Part shown: piece by piece, positions 47,300 to 56,050 of the stretch
Numbering within the stretch: the first letter of the stretch is position 1
How the letters are laid out: the number at the start of each line of letters is the position of its first letter
Source: Saprospiraceae bacterium UBA2329
Lineage (GTDB): Bacteria > Bacteroidota > Bacteroidia > Chitinophagales > Saprospiraceae
Length of the DNA stretch: 64,000 nt
NCBI GenBank assembly: GCA_002344975.1
Contig: DDUV01000073.1
Span: forward strand, 9,909 to 73,908
Direction: 5' to 3'
Position numbers and translations under genes: made by a program
Notes under the pieces: model-generated
The model's database searches: none
What the model was told of the DNA's origin: nothing
The model's input: the letters and a program-made list of their open reading frames with translations, nothing else

Positions 47300-47922
47300 C
47301 AACGTATCGTCAGCGTCAACGAAACTCCCGGCGTCATACCGCCCGGTCCCGGCATACCTAAGCTTGGTTTGAGGCGCAGGCTGAGGTCTTCGTTCACGTC
47401 AAAATCGCGCAGGTGTGCGTCCACCAATGCCTCAATGGCCTGCAAACCATACACCCCGATGGAATAAATGAGCCAGCTTTGGCGGTCTTTATTGTAGCGA
47501 TCGCGATATACCCGGAGCGTTCGGAGTTCTTGCAGAACAGGATTGCTGAATTCGGGCGGCAATCCAGAGGGTACCGGATCGCCTGCCAGCCGGGCCGAAT
47601 ACGCCAACTGGAAATTCTTGTAATTCTCCTGATTGTAAAGATACACGCCCACCGTAGCGCCCAGCGCCCCATACACAAAAGGCACTTTCCACCAACGGCC
47701 ATTGTAAACCTGCCCGGCGCCCGGCAAAATCAAAGAGTACAGGAGCGACTTTTTGGGATCGGGCAGTCTTTTGACTTTCGGAGTATCGGTAGAGTCCAGG
47801 CCCAAGCTCATTTCTTCTTCCCAAAGCGATTCTGTGGTTTCGGCAGGAGTAGCCGAAAGAGACGGACCACCCAGCCAACAACAGGCCGAAAGTAAGAAGA
47901 GGATGCGCAGTTTATTTCTCAA
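47299..47922 (-). CDS. DUF5683 membrane protein
   Basis: A 207-residue protein with an N-terminal signal or helix (MRNKLRILFLLSACCWLGGPSLSA) and the DUF5683 core around residues 55-150: PDPKKSLLYSLILPGAGQVYNGRWWKVPFVYGALGATVGVYLYN. Two to three membrane helices. The function is unknown, but the gene follows parA-parB in many Bacteroidota, as here; it overlaps the end of parB by 11 bases. It may link the partition module to the membrane, though that is speculation. Its stop codon falls within the right flank of the palindromic element at 47086-47299. Confidence 0.82.
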   Translation of the reverse strand: MRNKLRILFLLSACCWLGGPSLSATPAETTESLWEEEMSLGLDSTDTPKVKRLPDPKKSLLYSLILPGAGQVYNGRWWKVPFVYGALGATVGVYLYNQENYKNFQLAYSARLAGDPVPSGLPPEFSNPVLQELRTLRVYRDRYNKDRQSWLIYSIGVYGLQAIEALVDAHLRDFDVNEDLSLRLKPSLGMPGPGGMTPGVSLTLTIR

Positions 47923-48829
47923 GGTGTTCCAAATATGCGTTGAACTGATCTACCGTATCGAACGGAAGAACGATCTGTCCCTTGCTCTGGCCTTGTAATT
48001 TAATTTGCACTTTGGCGGTGCCGAACAACTCGCGCAGTTTTTTCTGCACGTCGTCGTAGGCATCCGGCAGGCGTTCTTTCGGCGCTTTTTTTGGTCTGTC
48101 TTCGCTCAGCGCAGCGGCCAAGTGCTCCAGATCGCGCACCGAAAGCCCTTCTTTGATGGTCTGCCTGTACAGCGAATCGCGCACGGCATAGTCGTCTATA
48201 CCGGCCAAAACGCGGGCATGGCCCATGCTGATCTCGCGGTCTTTGATGGATTTTTGGATATTGGGGGGCAATTTCAGCAGGCGCAGGTAGTTGGTCACGG
48301 TGCTGCGCTTTTTGCCCATGCGGTCGGAGAGCGACTCATCTGTGAGACTGCACTCTTCCTTGAGGCGTTGCAGGGTGATGGCCACTTCAATGGCGTTGAG
48401 GTCTTCGCGCTGAATGTTCTCCACCAGCGCCATTTCCAGCATTTCCTGGTCGTTGGCCAATCGAATGTAGGCCGGCACTTCGATGAGGCCCGCCATTTTG
48501 GAGGCCCGCAAACGACGTTCACCGGAGATGAGCTGGTAGGCATTGGGCGAAAGCCTGCGCACCGTGATGGGCTGAATGAGACCATGCACCTTCACCGATT
48601 CGGAGAGTTCGGCCAGGGCGGTTTCGTCAAATTCATTGCGCGGCTGCCAGGGGTTCACTTCTATCTGATCCACAGGAATCATCGCCACAGTGTGCGAAAG
48701 TTCTTTCACCACTTCTTCCTGTTTCTCCTCAATTTCTTTGTCGCTGAGAGAAAAAATCGCCTTCAGACCGGCGGCCAATTGCTGCTTTTCAGCTTGTACG
48801 GTCGGCTTGCGTTCTATTTTTTTTGCCAT
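47912..48829 (-). CDS. parB: ParB-family chromosome partition protein
   Basis: A 305-residue ParB/Noc-type CTPase clamp. The CTP-binding N-terminal domain contains GLIQPITVRRL, YQLISGERRLRASKMAG and LVENIQREDLNAIE; the central helix-turn-helix follows (DRMGKKRSTVTNYLRLLKLP), and the C-terminal dimerisation domain ends NAYLEHLEK. Loaded at parS, ParB slides along DNA and stimulates ParA. No canonical parS (TGTTTCACGTGAAACA) was seen inside the operon. It lies 77 bases downstream of parA and overlaps DUF5683 by 11 bases. Confidence 0.95.
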   Translation of the reverse strand: MAKKIERKPTVQAEKQQLAAGLKAIFSLSDKEIEEKQEEVVKELSHTVAMIPVDQIEVNPWQPRNEFDETALAELSESVKVHGLIQPITVRRLSPNAYQLISGERRLRASKMAGLIEVPAYIRLANDQEMLEMALVENIQREDLNAIEVAITLQRLKEECSLTDESLSDRMGKKRSTVTNYLRLLKLPPNIQKSIKDREISMGHARVLAGIDDYAVRDSLYRQTIKEGLSVRDLEHLAAALSEDRPKKAPKERLPDAYDDVQKKLRELFGTAKVQIKLQGQSKGQIVLPFDTVDQFNAYLEHLEK

Positions 48830-48906
48830 TGGTTACATCATCGGTTGCCTGCCGGAAATAAGGGTTTGTACCGGCAAGATGAAAAAATAAAGGTTCCCGA
48901 CACCGG

Positions 48907-49698
48907 TTATGCCGGTTGCGGAGCGGAAATTTTGTCGTTGTTGTTGGCCAGGAACTCATTGGCCAAGTTCAGGAAGTTGACACTGCCCTTGCTGCCTGCA
49001 TTCAGCATCACTACCGGTTGGTGCATGTTGGGCGCTTCGCCAATGCGGGAGTTGCGGTGAATGATGGTTTCAAACACCTTGCCTTTGAAAATCTCGCGCA
49101 CCTCGGCCACTACCACATTGGAAAGGCGCAGGCGGCTGTCGAACATGGACAGCAGGATGCCTTCGATTTCCAATTTCGTATTCAGCTTTTTGCGCACTAA
49201 GTTGATGGTGTTTTGCAGCTTGCTCAAGCCTTCCAGCGCAAAATACTCGCACTGCACCGGCACCAGCACCGAGTCAGCCGCCGTCAGGGCGTTGATGGTG
49301 ATGAGACCCAGCGAGGGCAGGCAATCAATAAAAATGTAGTCGTACTCGTCGCGCAGTTGGTCCACGATGCCCTTCATAATGAACTCGCGGTTTTCGCGGG
49401 CGGCCAATTCCAGTTCTGCGCCCACGAGGTTGATGTGCGAAGGCATGAGGTGGAGGTTGGGCGTGTCGGTCTCGTAGAGCGCGTCCATGGGGTCCATCCC
49501 GTTGACCATGCAGTCGTACAGATTGGTGTCTGTATCGCCTTCCAGAATGCCCACGCCCGACGAGGAGTTGGCCTGCGGATCGGCGTCAATGAGCAGCACT
49601 TTTTTATCTAAAATGGCCAAACTGGCGCTCAGGTTGATGGCAGTGGTGGTTTTGCCCACGCCGCCTTTCTGGTTGGCAATGGCGATAACTTTTCCCAT
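48907..49698 (-). CDS. parA: ParA/Soj-family chromosome partition ATPase
   Basis: A 263-residue ParA with the deviant Walker A motif KGGVGKTTTAINLSASLA at the N-terminus, the switch LLIDADPQANSSSGVG and the switch II region DCLPSLGLITINAL. It is a non-specific DNA-binding ATPase that pulls ParB-parS complexes along a nucleoid gradient and, with DnaA, can affect replication timing. First of the parA-parB-DUF5683 run. No TAnnTTTG box lies immediately upstream; it may be read from the hydrolase gene 35 bases upstream, since both run in the same direction. Confidence 0.95.
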   Translation of the reverse strand: MGKVIAIANQKGGVGKTTTAINLSASLAILDKKVLLIDADPQANSSSGVGILEGDTDTNLYDCMVNGMDPMDALYETDTPNLHLMPSHINLVGAELELAARENREFIMKGIVDQLRDEYDYIFIDCLPSLGLITINALTAADSVLVPVQCEYFALEGLSKLQNTINLVRKKLNTKLEIEGILLSMFDSRLRLSNVVVAEVREIFKGKVFETIIHRNSRIGEAPNMHQPVVMLNAGSKGSVNFLNLANEFLANNNDKISAPQPA

Positions 49699-49733
49699 GT
49701 CTTATGGATATTGAGGTATGAAAAATAAGGCGA

Positions 49734-50414
49734 TCAGATGACTAAGCTTTCTCCGACGGGCAGCAAAATTAGTTCTTTCCCCCTATCTGCGAAAGATTTT
49801 TTTGCGGCCTCGTGGTCTATCTGGATGTACCCGAAGGTATCGTAATGGCAGGCAATGATGCGGTCGCACTCGATCAGACCGGCTGCAATGGCGGCATCTT
49901 CGTAGCCCATGGTGAAGTTGTCGCCGATGGGCAAAATGGCTACATCCAACTTCGGGCAGGTCATGGGAATGAAACTCATGTCCTGCGTCAGCGCAGTGTC
50001 TCCAGCAAAATAGAAGCATTGGTCGGCATTCCAGACCACAAAACCGCCGGGGTTGCCGCCGTTGCTGCCGTCGGGCAAAACAGAACTGTGTACCGCATTG
50101 ACATATTTTACAGTGCCGAAATCGAAATTCCACTTGCCGCCGTGATTCATCGGATGCCCTTTGAGGCCCTTGTTTTCAAACCAGGAAACGATCTCGAAGT
50201 TGGAAACGACAAAGGCGCCCGTGCGTTTGGCTATGCTTTCCACATCGGCCACATGATCGCCGTGCCCGTGCGACACCAAAATGACATCTGCCTGAATGTC
50301 AGACACATCTATATGTGAGGCTAAACCGTTGGGGCTGATAAACGGATCGAACAGAAGTTGGCTTTCGCCCAATTGCACACCAAAACAGGCGTGACCATAA
50401 TAGGTAATTTTCAT
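49734..50414 (-). CDS. UPF0173 metal-dependent hydrolase
   Basis: A 226-residue metallo-beta-lactamase-fold protein. The zinc ligands are seen as HACFGV near the start, SHGHGDHV (HxHxDH) at about residues 49-56, and later NHGG, the GDT loop (FAGDTAL) and CHYDTFG. UPF0173 proteins are widespread but their substrates are unproven; they are related to RNase Z and phosphodiesterases. Starts at 50414 with a TACCTTTG box 20 bases upstream. It lies downstream of the TRAP genes and upstream of parA on the same strand, but its own promoter suggests separate control. Confidence 0.9.
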   Translation of the reverse strand: MKITYYGHACFGVQLGESQLLFDPFISPNGLASHIDVSDIQADVILVSHGHGDHVADVESIAKRTGAFVVSNFEIVSWFENKGLKGHPMNHGGKWNFDFGTVKYVNAVHSSVLPDGSNGGNPGGFVVWNADQCFYFAGDTALTQDMSFIPMTCPKLDVAILPIGDNFTMGYEDAAIAAGLIECDRIIACHYDTFGYIQIDHEAAKKSFADRGKELILLPVGESLVI

Positions 50415-50433
50415 GGCTGCTCCGATTTTGGCG

Positions 50434-50441
50434 CAAAGGTA
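50434..50441 (-). promoter_or_regulatory. -7 box TACCTTTG for the UPF0173 hydrolase
   Basis: Perfect TAnnTTTG on the minus strand, 20 bases before the start at 50414. Confidence 0.5.
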
Positions 50442-50475
50442 GGGCTTTGAGGCGAATTTTCGGGGCCATTTTCAA

Positions 50476-51765
50476 CTATAAGATTCCCGGAAAAAACATA
50501 ACCAATGCCAGCAGCAGCAGTTGAATGATCAAAAACGGCACAATACCCCTGTATATCTGCGCCGTGCGAACCTCCGGCGGGGCCACGCCTTTGAGATAGA
50601 ACAGCGAAAACCCGAAGGGCGGGGTCAGAAAAGATGTTTGTAAATTGATGGTGAGCAACACGCCTATCCAGATCATATCCATCCCCAGCGCCTTAAAAAT
50701 GGGGGCTGCAATGGGCACAATGATGAAGATGATTTCAATAAAATCTATAAAAAAACCGGCTACAAATACCACCAGCATCACCAACATCAAAAACATGTAG
50801 GGCGAGAGATTGGCGTTCTGTACCCACTCCACCAAATAGCGGTCGCCGTTCATCTCTCTGAAAACCAACGAGAACGTTGTTGCTCCCAGCAAGATGATAA
50901 AAACCATAGCCGTGAGGTGGGTGGTCTCGCGCATGACGTGGCGCAATACGTTCATATTCAGCTTTTTTTGCAAAGCCGTCAGCAGTGTTGCTCCAATAGC
51001 TCCCAGCGCCGCCGCTTCCGTAGGCGATGCAATGCCCGCAAAAATAGACCCCAATACGGCCACAATGAGCACCAATGGCATCACCAAGGCTTTCAACACT
51101 TTTGCTCCAAAACCCGGCCCTATAAACGCAGCTACCTCTTCGGGCGGCATCGCCGGGGCCACAGAGGGGTTGAGTGCCGAAACAACGAGAATGTAAACCA
51201 GATACAGCCCCACCAGCATAAATCCGGGTACAAACGCCGCAGCAAACAGATCGCCCACAGATACATTGAGGACGCTGCCCAACAGCACCAGCACCACCGA
51301 GGGAGGTATGATTTGCCCCAAAGTACCCGCCGCAGCAATGGTGCCTGTGGCCAATTCGGTGCGGTAATTCCGCTTGAGCATGGTGGGCAGACTAATCAGG
51401 CCCATCGTAACAACCGTAGCCCCTACGATGCCGGTGGATGCCGCCAGCAACGCGCCTACCAACACCACAGAAACCGCCAACCCGCCCCGAATCCGCCCCA
51501 TCAGCACGGCCATGGTTTCTAACAGTTGCCCCGCCAGCCCCGACCGTTCGAGCATGAGGCCCATAAAAATAAACAACGGCACGGCGATGAGCACATAATT
51601 GTTCATCACCCCCATCACCCGTGCCGGCAAGGCTGCCAAAACGCTCGGCTCTAGAAAACAAAAGGCGTACAGCAGCGAAAGCCCCGCCAGCGTGAAAGCC
51701 ACCGGGTAGCCGTACAAAATGAGGACAAAAATGCTGATGAAAAGTATAAGCGCTAAAATTTCCAT
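50476..51765 (-). CDS. dctM: TRAP transporter large permease (DctM-like)
   Basis: A 429-residue permease of about twelve helices. Family marks are the N-terminal LFISIFVLILYGYPVAFTLAG, FMGLMLERSGLAGQLLETM and the signature ASTGIVGATVVTMGLISLPTM, later AAGTLGQIIPPSVVLVLLG. TRAP transporters use a sodium or proton gradient and a periplasmic binding protein to take up organic acids, sialic acid, or amino-acid-derived compounds. No binding-protein gene (dctP or TAXI-type) is present in the window. It lies 15 bases after the small permease gene and is the 3' gene of that pair. The FcbT3/mannitol-chloroaromatic subclass is possible. Confidence 0.92.
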   Translation of the reverse strand: MEILALILFISIFVLILYGYPVAFTLAGLSLLYAFCFLEPSVLAALPARVMGVMNNYVLIAVPLFIFMGLMLERSGLAGQLLETMAVLMGRIRGGLAVSVVLVGALLAASTGIVGATVVTMGLISLPTMLKRNYRTELATGTIAAAGTLGQIIPPSVVLVLLGSVLNVSVGDLFAAAFVPGFMLVGLYLVYILVVSALNPSVAPAMPPEEVAAFIGPGFGAKVLKALVMPLVLIVAVLGSIFAGIASPTEAAALGAIGATLLTALQKKLNMNVLRHVMRETTHLTAMVFIILLGATTFSLVFREMNGDRYLVEWVQNANLSPYMFLMLVMLVVFVAGFFIDFIEIIFIIVPIAAPIFKALGMDMIWIGVLLTINLQTSFLTPPFGFSLFYLKGVAPPEVRTAQIYRGIVPFLIIQLLLLALVMFFPGIL

Positions 51766-51780
51766 GCCAAGTGCGGGTTT

Positions 51781-52329
51781 TCAAATGCTTTCAGGAAGAT
51801 CAGGTGCGTCGGCTTCCGTAGCGATGCCCCTCAGGTGCAGGATGGCCTCGGCAACGGAAGCAATGCCTTGTAAAAACAGAAAAAACGCGCCCAGTACAAT
51901 GGAGAATTTGATGAGGTAACGGGCGGGCAATCCACCTGGATCGGGCGAAGATTCTCGTATGCGAAAGGCATCGGCAGCAAATTCCCATGCAGAAACCATG
52001 AGCGCTGCACACCAGGGCAACAAAAACAACACCCCTCCGATGAGATTGACCCAGGCTTTGTCTTTGGCGCTGAATTTCGAGTAAAACAAGTCCACCCGCA
52101 CATGCTTATCGTGGCGGAATGCAAAACCGGCGCCCAACAAAAAGATGAGCGCAAACAGGTGCCATTCCATCTCCATAATCCAGGTCTGCGTATCCTGAAG
52201 CACCCTTCGATACAATACATCCACGCCTACCAGCAGCACCAAAGCCGCCGTGAGCCAGGCAGTAGCGGCTCCGATTCGGTCGTTGAGCCGGGAGATTTTG
52301 CGGTACGTTTGAAGTAAAAATTTGTCCAT
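51781..52329 (-). CDS. dctQ: TRAP transporter small permease (DctQ-like)
   Basis: A 182-residue protein of four helices. The ATG at 52329 begins MDKFLLQTYRKISRLNDRIGAATAWLTAALVLLVGVDV (given here as two parts: MDKFLLQTYRKISRL, then the first helix), the usual DctQ start; a longer reading from 52458 would add 43 residues without family resemblance. The helix-2 region IMEMEWHLFALIFLLGAGFA carries the conserved EW-E-H pattern, and KHVRVDLFYSKFSAK is the cytoplasmic loop of the family. It forms a complex with DctM. First of the two-gene pair. A TRAP binding protein is missing nearby. Confidence 0.9.
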   Translation of the reverse strand: MDKFLLQTYRKISRLNDRIGAATAWLTAALVLLVGVDVLYRRVLQDTQTWIMEMEWHLFALIFLLGAGFAFRHDKHVRVDLFYSKFSAKDKAWVNLIGGVLFLLPWCAALMVSAWEFAADAFRIRESSPDPGGLPARYLIKFSIVLGAFFLFLQGIASVAEAILHLRGIATEADAPDLPESI

Positions 52330-52576
52330 AAAACCTGATACCGATTTCAGTCTAAAAAAAACGCTTGATTTGTCCTGTGCGGCGCTTTCAACCCATCTTC
52401 GGAGCGCCCCCGCGAACCACCGACCAATATTAGTTATTTTTTCAAAACCGCGGTACATACATTCTAATAAAATTATGCAATGCCCCTTTGAACGTTCCCC
52501 GCCGACAATCAGCTCGTCAGCACATTACACTTATGTTTTCTTGCATATTATTTTCGCCTTCGTGTAGGAATAACAC

Positions 52577-52584
52577 TACTTTTG
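52577..52584 (+). promoter_or_regulatory. -7 box TACTTTTG for the kinase-pfkA operon
   Basis: Perfect TAnnTTTG 28 bases before the ATG at 52612. The 282 bases between the TRAP start and this gene hold no other feature I can support. Confidence 0.5.
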
Positions 52585-52611
52585 CCCCTCAAACAAACAA
52601 TAAGCAGACCT

Positions 52612-53469
52612 ATGATCATCGTAGTGGACAGCGGCTCGACCAAGGCAGACTGGCAAATCGCACAAGGCGATCAGGTAGAAACCATTCATACACAAGGACT
52701 TAACCCTGTTTTTCTCACAGAAGAAGAAGTCTTTGAGGTGGTATCTGCGGCGTTGGGTGGGCATCCGTCTGCTGAATTGGCGGAGGCAGTCTTTTTCTAC
52801 GGCGCCGGGTGCTGGGACGCGGGGAGATCGGGGCGCATACAAGGGGCGCTTCAACGCGTTTTCCGCAATGCGTCCGTCACTGTTGAACACGATTTGCTGG
52901 GCGCGGCAAGAGCCACCTGTGGCAATGACCCGGGCATTGCCTGCATTATCGGCACCGGCTCGAACACTTGTCTTTACGACGGGGTATCAGTGACGGACAA
53001 TGTTACCAATCTGGGCTATCTCATCGGCGATGAAGGCAGCGGCACCTGGTTGGGCAAAGCGCTCATCCGGGCTTATTTTTACAGAGAAATGCCCCCCGAT
53101 GTGCGCAGTTGGTTTGACGAGGCGTATCCGGGCGGCGAGTCGGCTATTCTCGATGGCGTTTATGCCACCGATGATACGCCCAATGTGTATTTAGCCTCTT
53201 TCACCCGATTCTTTTCAAAGCACAAATCGCACCTTTTTATTCAAAAACTGTTGTACGATGCGTTTGCCCTGTTTATTGACCGCCATGTGCGCAAATACAA
53301 AGGGCATATACACCTGCCGATTCATTTTATAGGCTCGGTAGCGTACTATTTTCAGGATGTGCTGGAGGTCGTATTGGCAGAACGCAATATGCAGCCGGGC
53401 ATCTTTATTCAAAAACCCATTGACAACCTCACCGCCTATCACAAAGGCCATATTTTACAAATGCAATGA
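52612..53469 (+). CDS. N-acetylglucosamine kinase-like protein (BadF/BadG ATPase fold)
   Basis: A 285-residue ASKHA-fold kinase. The start gives MIIVVDSGSTKADWQI, the phosphate-1 loop of the family; the longer reading would add ten residues. Then FFYGAGCWDA, VEHDLLGAARATCG, IACIIGTGSNTCLYDG (phosphate-2) and GDEGSGTWLGKALI (adenosine-binding). The closest class is the bacterial N-acetylglucosamine/N-acetylmuramate kinases that phosphorylate amino sugars in the cytoplasm for recycling. It overlaps pfkA by four bases (ATGA), so the two are translationally coupled; both make or use sugar phosphates. Confidence 0.85.
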   Translation: MIIVVDSGSTKADWQIAQGDQVETIHTQGLNPVFLTEEEVFEVVSAALGGHPSAELAEAVFFYGAGCWDAGRSGRIQGALQRVFRNASVTVEHDLLGAARATCGNDPGIACIIGTGSNTCLYDGVSVTDNVTNLGYLIGDEGSGTWLGKALIRAYFYREMPPDVRSWFDEAYPGGESAILDGVYATDDTPNVYLASFTRFFSKHKSHLFIQKLLYDAFALFIDRHVRKYKGHIHLPIHFIGSVAYYFQDVLEVVLAERNMQPGIFIQKPIDNLTAYHKGHILQMQ

Positions 53470-54449
53470 GCAAGGAAATCAAACGAGTAGCGGTTTTTAC
53501 CTCCGGCGGCGATGCGCCCGGAATGAACGCAGCCCTGAGAGCCGTCGTGCGTTCGGGGAGTTACCATGATCTGCATGTTTTCGGCATCAAACGAGGCTAT
53601 GAAGGTATGATCGAAGGGGAAATTGTTCGTCTGGAGCGCGCCGATGTGGGCAATATCATCCATCGGGGCGGCACCTTTCTAAAAACGGCTCGCAGCGAAA
53701 AATTCATGACGCCCGAAGGCCGAAAATTGGCTTACGAAACCTTGCTGGCACACGATATTGACGCTTGCGTTGCCATCGGCGGCAATGGCACCTTTACCGG
53801 AGCGCACAAGTTTTACGAAGAATTCGGGATTCCCATCATCGGCATTCCAGGCACCATAGATAACGACTTGTACGGCACCGATCTCACCATCGGCTTCGAT
53901 ACGGCCGTGAATACTGCCATCGAGGCCGTTGATAAAATCAGAGATACCGCCGATTCTCACAACAGGCTCTTTTTCATCGAAGTAATGGGGCGTCATGCGG
54001 GTTTCATCGCGCTCAATACGGGCATCGGCAGCGGAGCGGGCTACGTCATCATACCTGAATCGGTGCGCACCATTGAGGATTTGGTGGAGGAACTGCAAAT
54101 GAACGCCCGTCGCAAAAAGCTCTTCAGCTTGGTCATCGTGGCTGAAGGCAGCAAAATCGGGGGCGCTACCCAAATTGCGCAGAAAGTGCAGGAAAAATTG
54201 GACTTCTACGATATCCGCGTCACCATCATCGGGCACCTGCAACGAGGCGGTTCACCCACTGCTCAGGATCGCGTTTTAGCCAGTCGCCTCGGCCATGCCG
54301 CCATTGAAGGGCTTATCGCCGGACAAAAGGACGTAATGGCCGGCGTCATCAACAATGAAATCGTTTATGTGCCTCTATTGGACGCCATTACGCGCACCAA
54401 AGGGCCTGACGAAGACCTGCAACACCTGGCGGAGATTCTGGCGCTTTAG
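53466..54449 (+). CDS. pfkA: 6-phosphofructokinase
   Basis: A 327-residue group A phosphofructokinase. The ATP-binding loop is GGDAPGMNAALRAVVR, the substrate loop GTIDNDLYGTDLTIGFDTA carries the catalytic Asp and the Thr, and EVMGRHAGFIAL with GSGAGYVIIPE and LQRGGSPTAQDR follow. The motif normally read GGDGS(F/Y) is GGNGTFTGA here, so the Asp that contacts Mg2+ in E. coli PfkA (D103) is Asn; the Gly rather than Asp at the following position favours ATP over pyrophosphate. Catalyses fructose-6-phosphate to fructose-1,6-bisphosphate in glycolysis. Confidence 0.93.
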   Translation: MSKEIKRVAVFTSGGDAPGMNAALRAVVRSGSYHDLHVFGIKRGYEGMIEGEIVRLERADVGNIIHRGGTFLKTARSEKFMTPEGRKLAYETLLAHDIDACVAIGGNGTFTGAHKFYEEFGIPIIGIPGTIDNDLYGTDLTIGFDTAVNTAIEAVDKIRDTADSHNRLFFIEVMGRHAGFIALNTGIGSGAGYVIIPESVRTIEDLVEELQMNARRKKLFSLVIVAEGSKIGGATQIAQKVQEKLDFYDIRVTIIGHLQRGGSPTAQDRVLASRLGHAAIEGLIAGQKDVMAGVINNEIVYVPLLDAITRTKGPDEDLQHLAEILAL

Positions 54450-54454
54450 GAGCG

Positions 54455-56014
54455 CTACCCCTTCACCACCCGGCGCACCTGCTGCCTTCCATCCAACACC
54501 AAACGGCAGAAATACACGCCCGCCGGCAGCCCGGATGCATCCCAGTTGAGGGTGTGTTCACCGCTGCTCAGGCGTTGGTCCAACAGTACCTTCAACTCGT
54601 TGCCCATCGCATCGAATACGCTGAGGCGAACGCGACCTGTACTCAGACTCTTGAAGGCAATGGTGGTGCTTTGTCCCATCGGATTGGGGAAAACAGACAT
54701 ATCAGGCTCCGGAACATCCAATGTATCCTCCACTGCATTCACCGCACAGGGCGCTACGATGGGCAAACGCGTGAAACCGTCGTAAAGAAAAGTTCTCACA
54801 TCCTCTTCCGGCACATCAAACCAATCCATGAGCACCGAACCATATACGTCGCGGAAATCATGCTGCATCGGAACGCCCTCATCCACAGACACATTCGCAG
54901 AAATTTCAGGGTTGTCGCCCAGTACCTGCGGTTGTACGCAGGAACCAAACATCAGCAGTGGAGCCGCCGTGCCGTGGTCGGTACCAACGGCTGCGTTGGA
55001 GCGAATGCGCCGCCCGAATTCTGAAAAAGTGATGCTGATAACGCGCTGTTCGATGCCCAGCAGCCGGAGGTCTTCCTGAAAAGCGGCCATCGCATCCGAT
55101 AAAGTGCGAAGCAGTTCCACATGCGTACCCTGCGTAGGATTGTCGGGATTGACCTGATTGGCGTGCGTATCGAAACCGCCGAGATTGACGACGTAAATCT
55201 TTGTTTGCAAACCGCCGGAAATGAGCCGCGCCACATGTTGGAGTTGTTCGGCCAATCGGTTCACCGGATAATTGGCCAGCGTGTTTCCGGCAGTGGCTAC
55301 CTCGGTAATGGCCGTGGCGTACTGATTGGTCTGGGCAATGGCGGTGCGCAGGAAGTCCAACTCGCGGCCATAAGGCGTATTGGGTACAGGGCCGATCTGC
55401 CCCTCCGGCAATTGCCCCAACGCAAAGGGGTCTTCCAAGGTCAGACTAAAATTGGTGGCAATTCCCTGGCAGGTTTCCGACACCAAATTGCCCATCGTGA
55501 TGGCAAAAGGGTGCGGGTGTTCCGTATTGGGGTACCCCTCCGGGTAATCGGGATATTGGCTGTCGAAATAGCGCCCCATCCAGCCGGTTCTCCACACCTG
55601 ATTGGCCGGCGAGCCGGAGGTCCAGATGTCGGTAGAACGGAAGTGCGAACGGTTTTGATCCGGGTACCCCACCGCCTGAATGACGGCCAACCGCCCATTG
55701 TCGTACATATTTTTCACGCTGGTCATTGACGGGTTGATACCGGTGGCATCGGTCAACGGCAGAATGGCATTTTGCGGTATAAGAATATTGCTCCGCACGG
55801 CTGCCAGCCCATCGTATTGGTCTGTGGGCAACACCATATTGAGTCCGTCGTTGCCCCCGCTGAGTTGAATAAGCACCAAAACGCGGTCATTGGCATCGTC
55901 AACAGCATTGAATATGGAGGTGCGCGGCATGGCGCTCAGGCGAATTCCGTTGAGCAGCAGCGGAATAGAAACAGCGGCGCCCGTAGTTTTTAAAAAACGT
56001 CTCCTTTGCATCAT
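54455..56014 (-). CDS. DUF1501 protein with Tat-like signal and T9SS sorting domain
   Basis: A 519-residue protein. The N-terminus MMQRRRFLKTTGAAVSIPLLL is a twin-arginine signal (RRRFLK). The DUF1501 core (sulfatase-like superfamily) includes VLIQLSGGNDGLNMVLP, YVVNLGGFDTHANQV and VISITFSEFGRRIRSNAAVGTDHGTA (His, Asp and metal-site region), and the last ~75 residues form a type A sorting domain (SVFPNPMGQSTTIAF ... LPAGVYFCRLVLDGRQ ... RRVVKG). Tat transport followed by T9SS would place it on the surface after folding. It lies 36 bases downstream of the DUF1800 gene in the same direction, the usual pairing in Bacteroidota and Planctomycetes. Substrate unknown. Confidence 0.85.
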   Translation of the reverse strand: MMQRRRFLKTTGAAVSIPLLLNGIRLSAMPRTSIFNAVDDANDRVLVLIQLSGGNDGLNMVLPTDQYDGLAAVRSNILIPQNAILPLTDATGINPSMTSVKNMYDNGRLAVIQAVGYPDQNRSHFRSTDIWTSGSPANQVWRTGWMGRYFDSQYPDYPEGYPNTEHPHPFAITMGNLVSETCQGIATNFSLTLEDPFALGQLPEGQIGPVPNTPYGRELDFLRTAIAQTNQYATAITEVATAGNTLANYPVNRLAEQLQHVARLISGGLQTKIYVVNLGGFDTHANQVNPDNPTQGTHVELLRTLSDAMAAFQEDLRLLGIEQRVISITFSEFGRRIRSNAAVGTDHGTAAPLLMFGSCVQPQVLGDNPEISANVSVDEGVPMQHDFRDVYGSVLMDWFDVPEEDVRTFLYDGFTRLPIVAPCAVNAVEDTLDVPEPDMSVFPNPMGQSTTIAFKSLSTGRVRLSVFDAMGNELKVLLDQRLSSGEHTLNWDASGLPAGVYFCRLVLDGRQQVRRVVKG

Positions 56015-56050
56015 CTTAAATGGTTTTGAAGTGTGGCGTAATGGTGCTTT

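Noticed and set aside
47900..49720. parS site within the parAB region
   Set aside because: No match to the 16-bp consensus TGTTTCACGTGAAACA was seen by eye; it may lie elsewhere.
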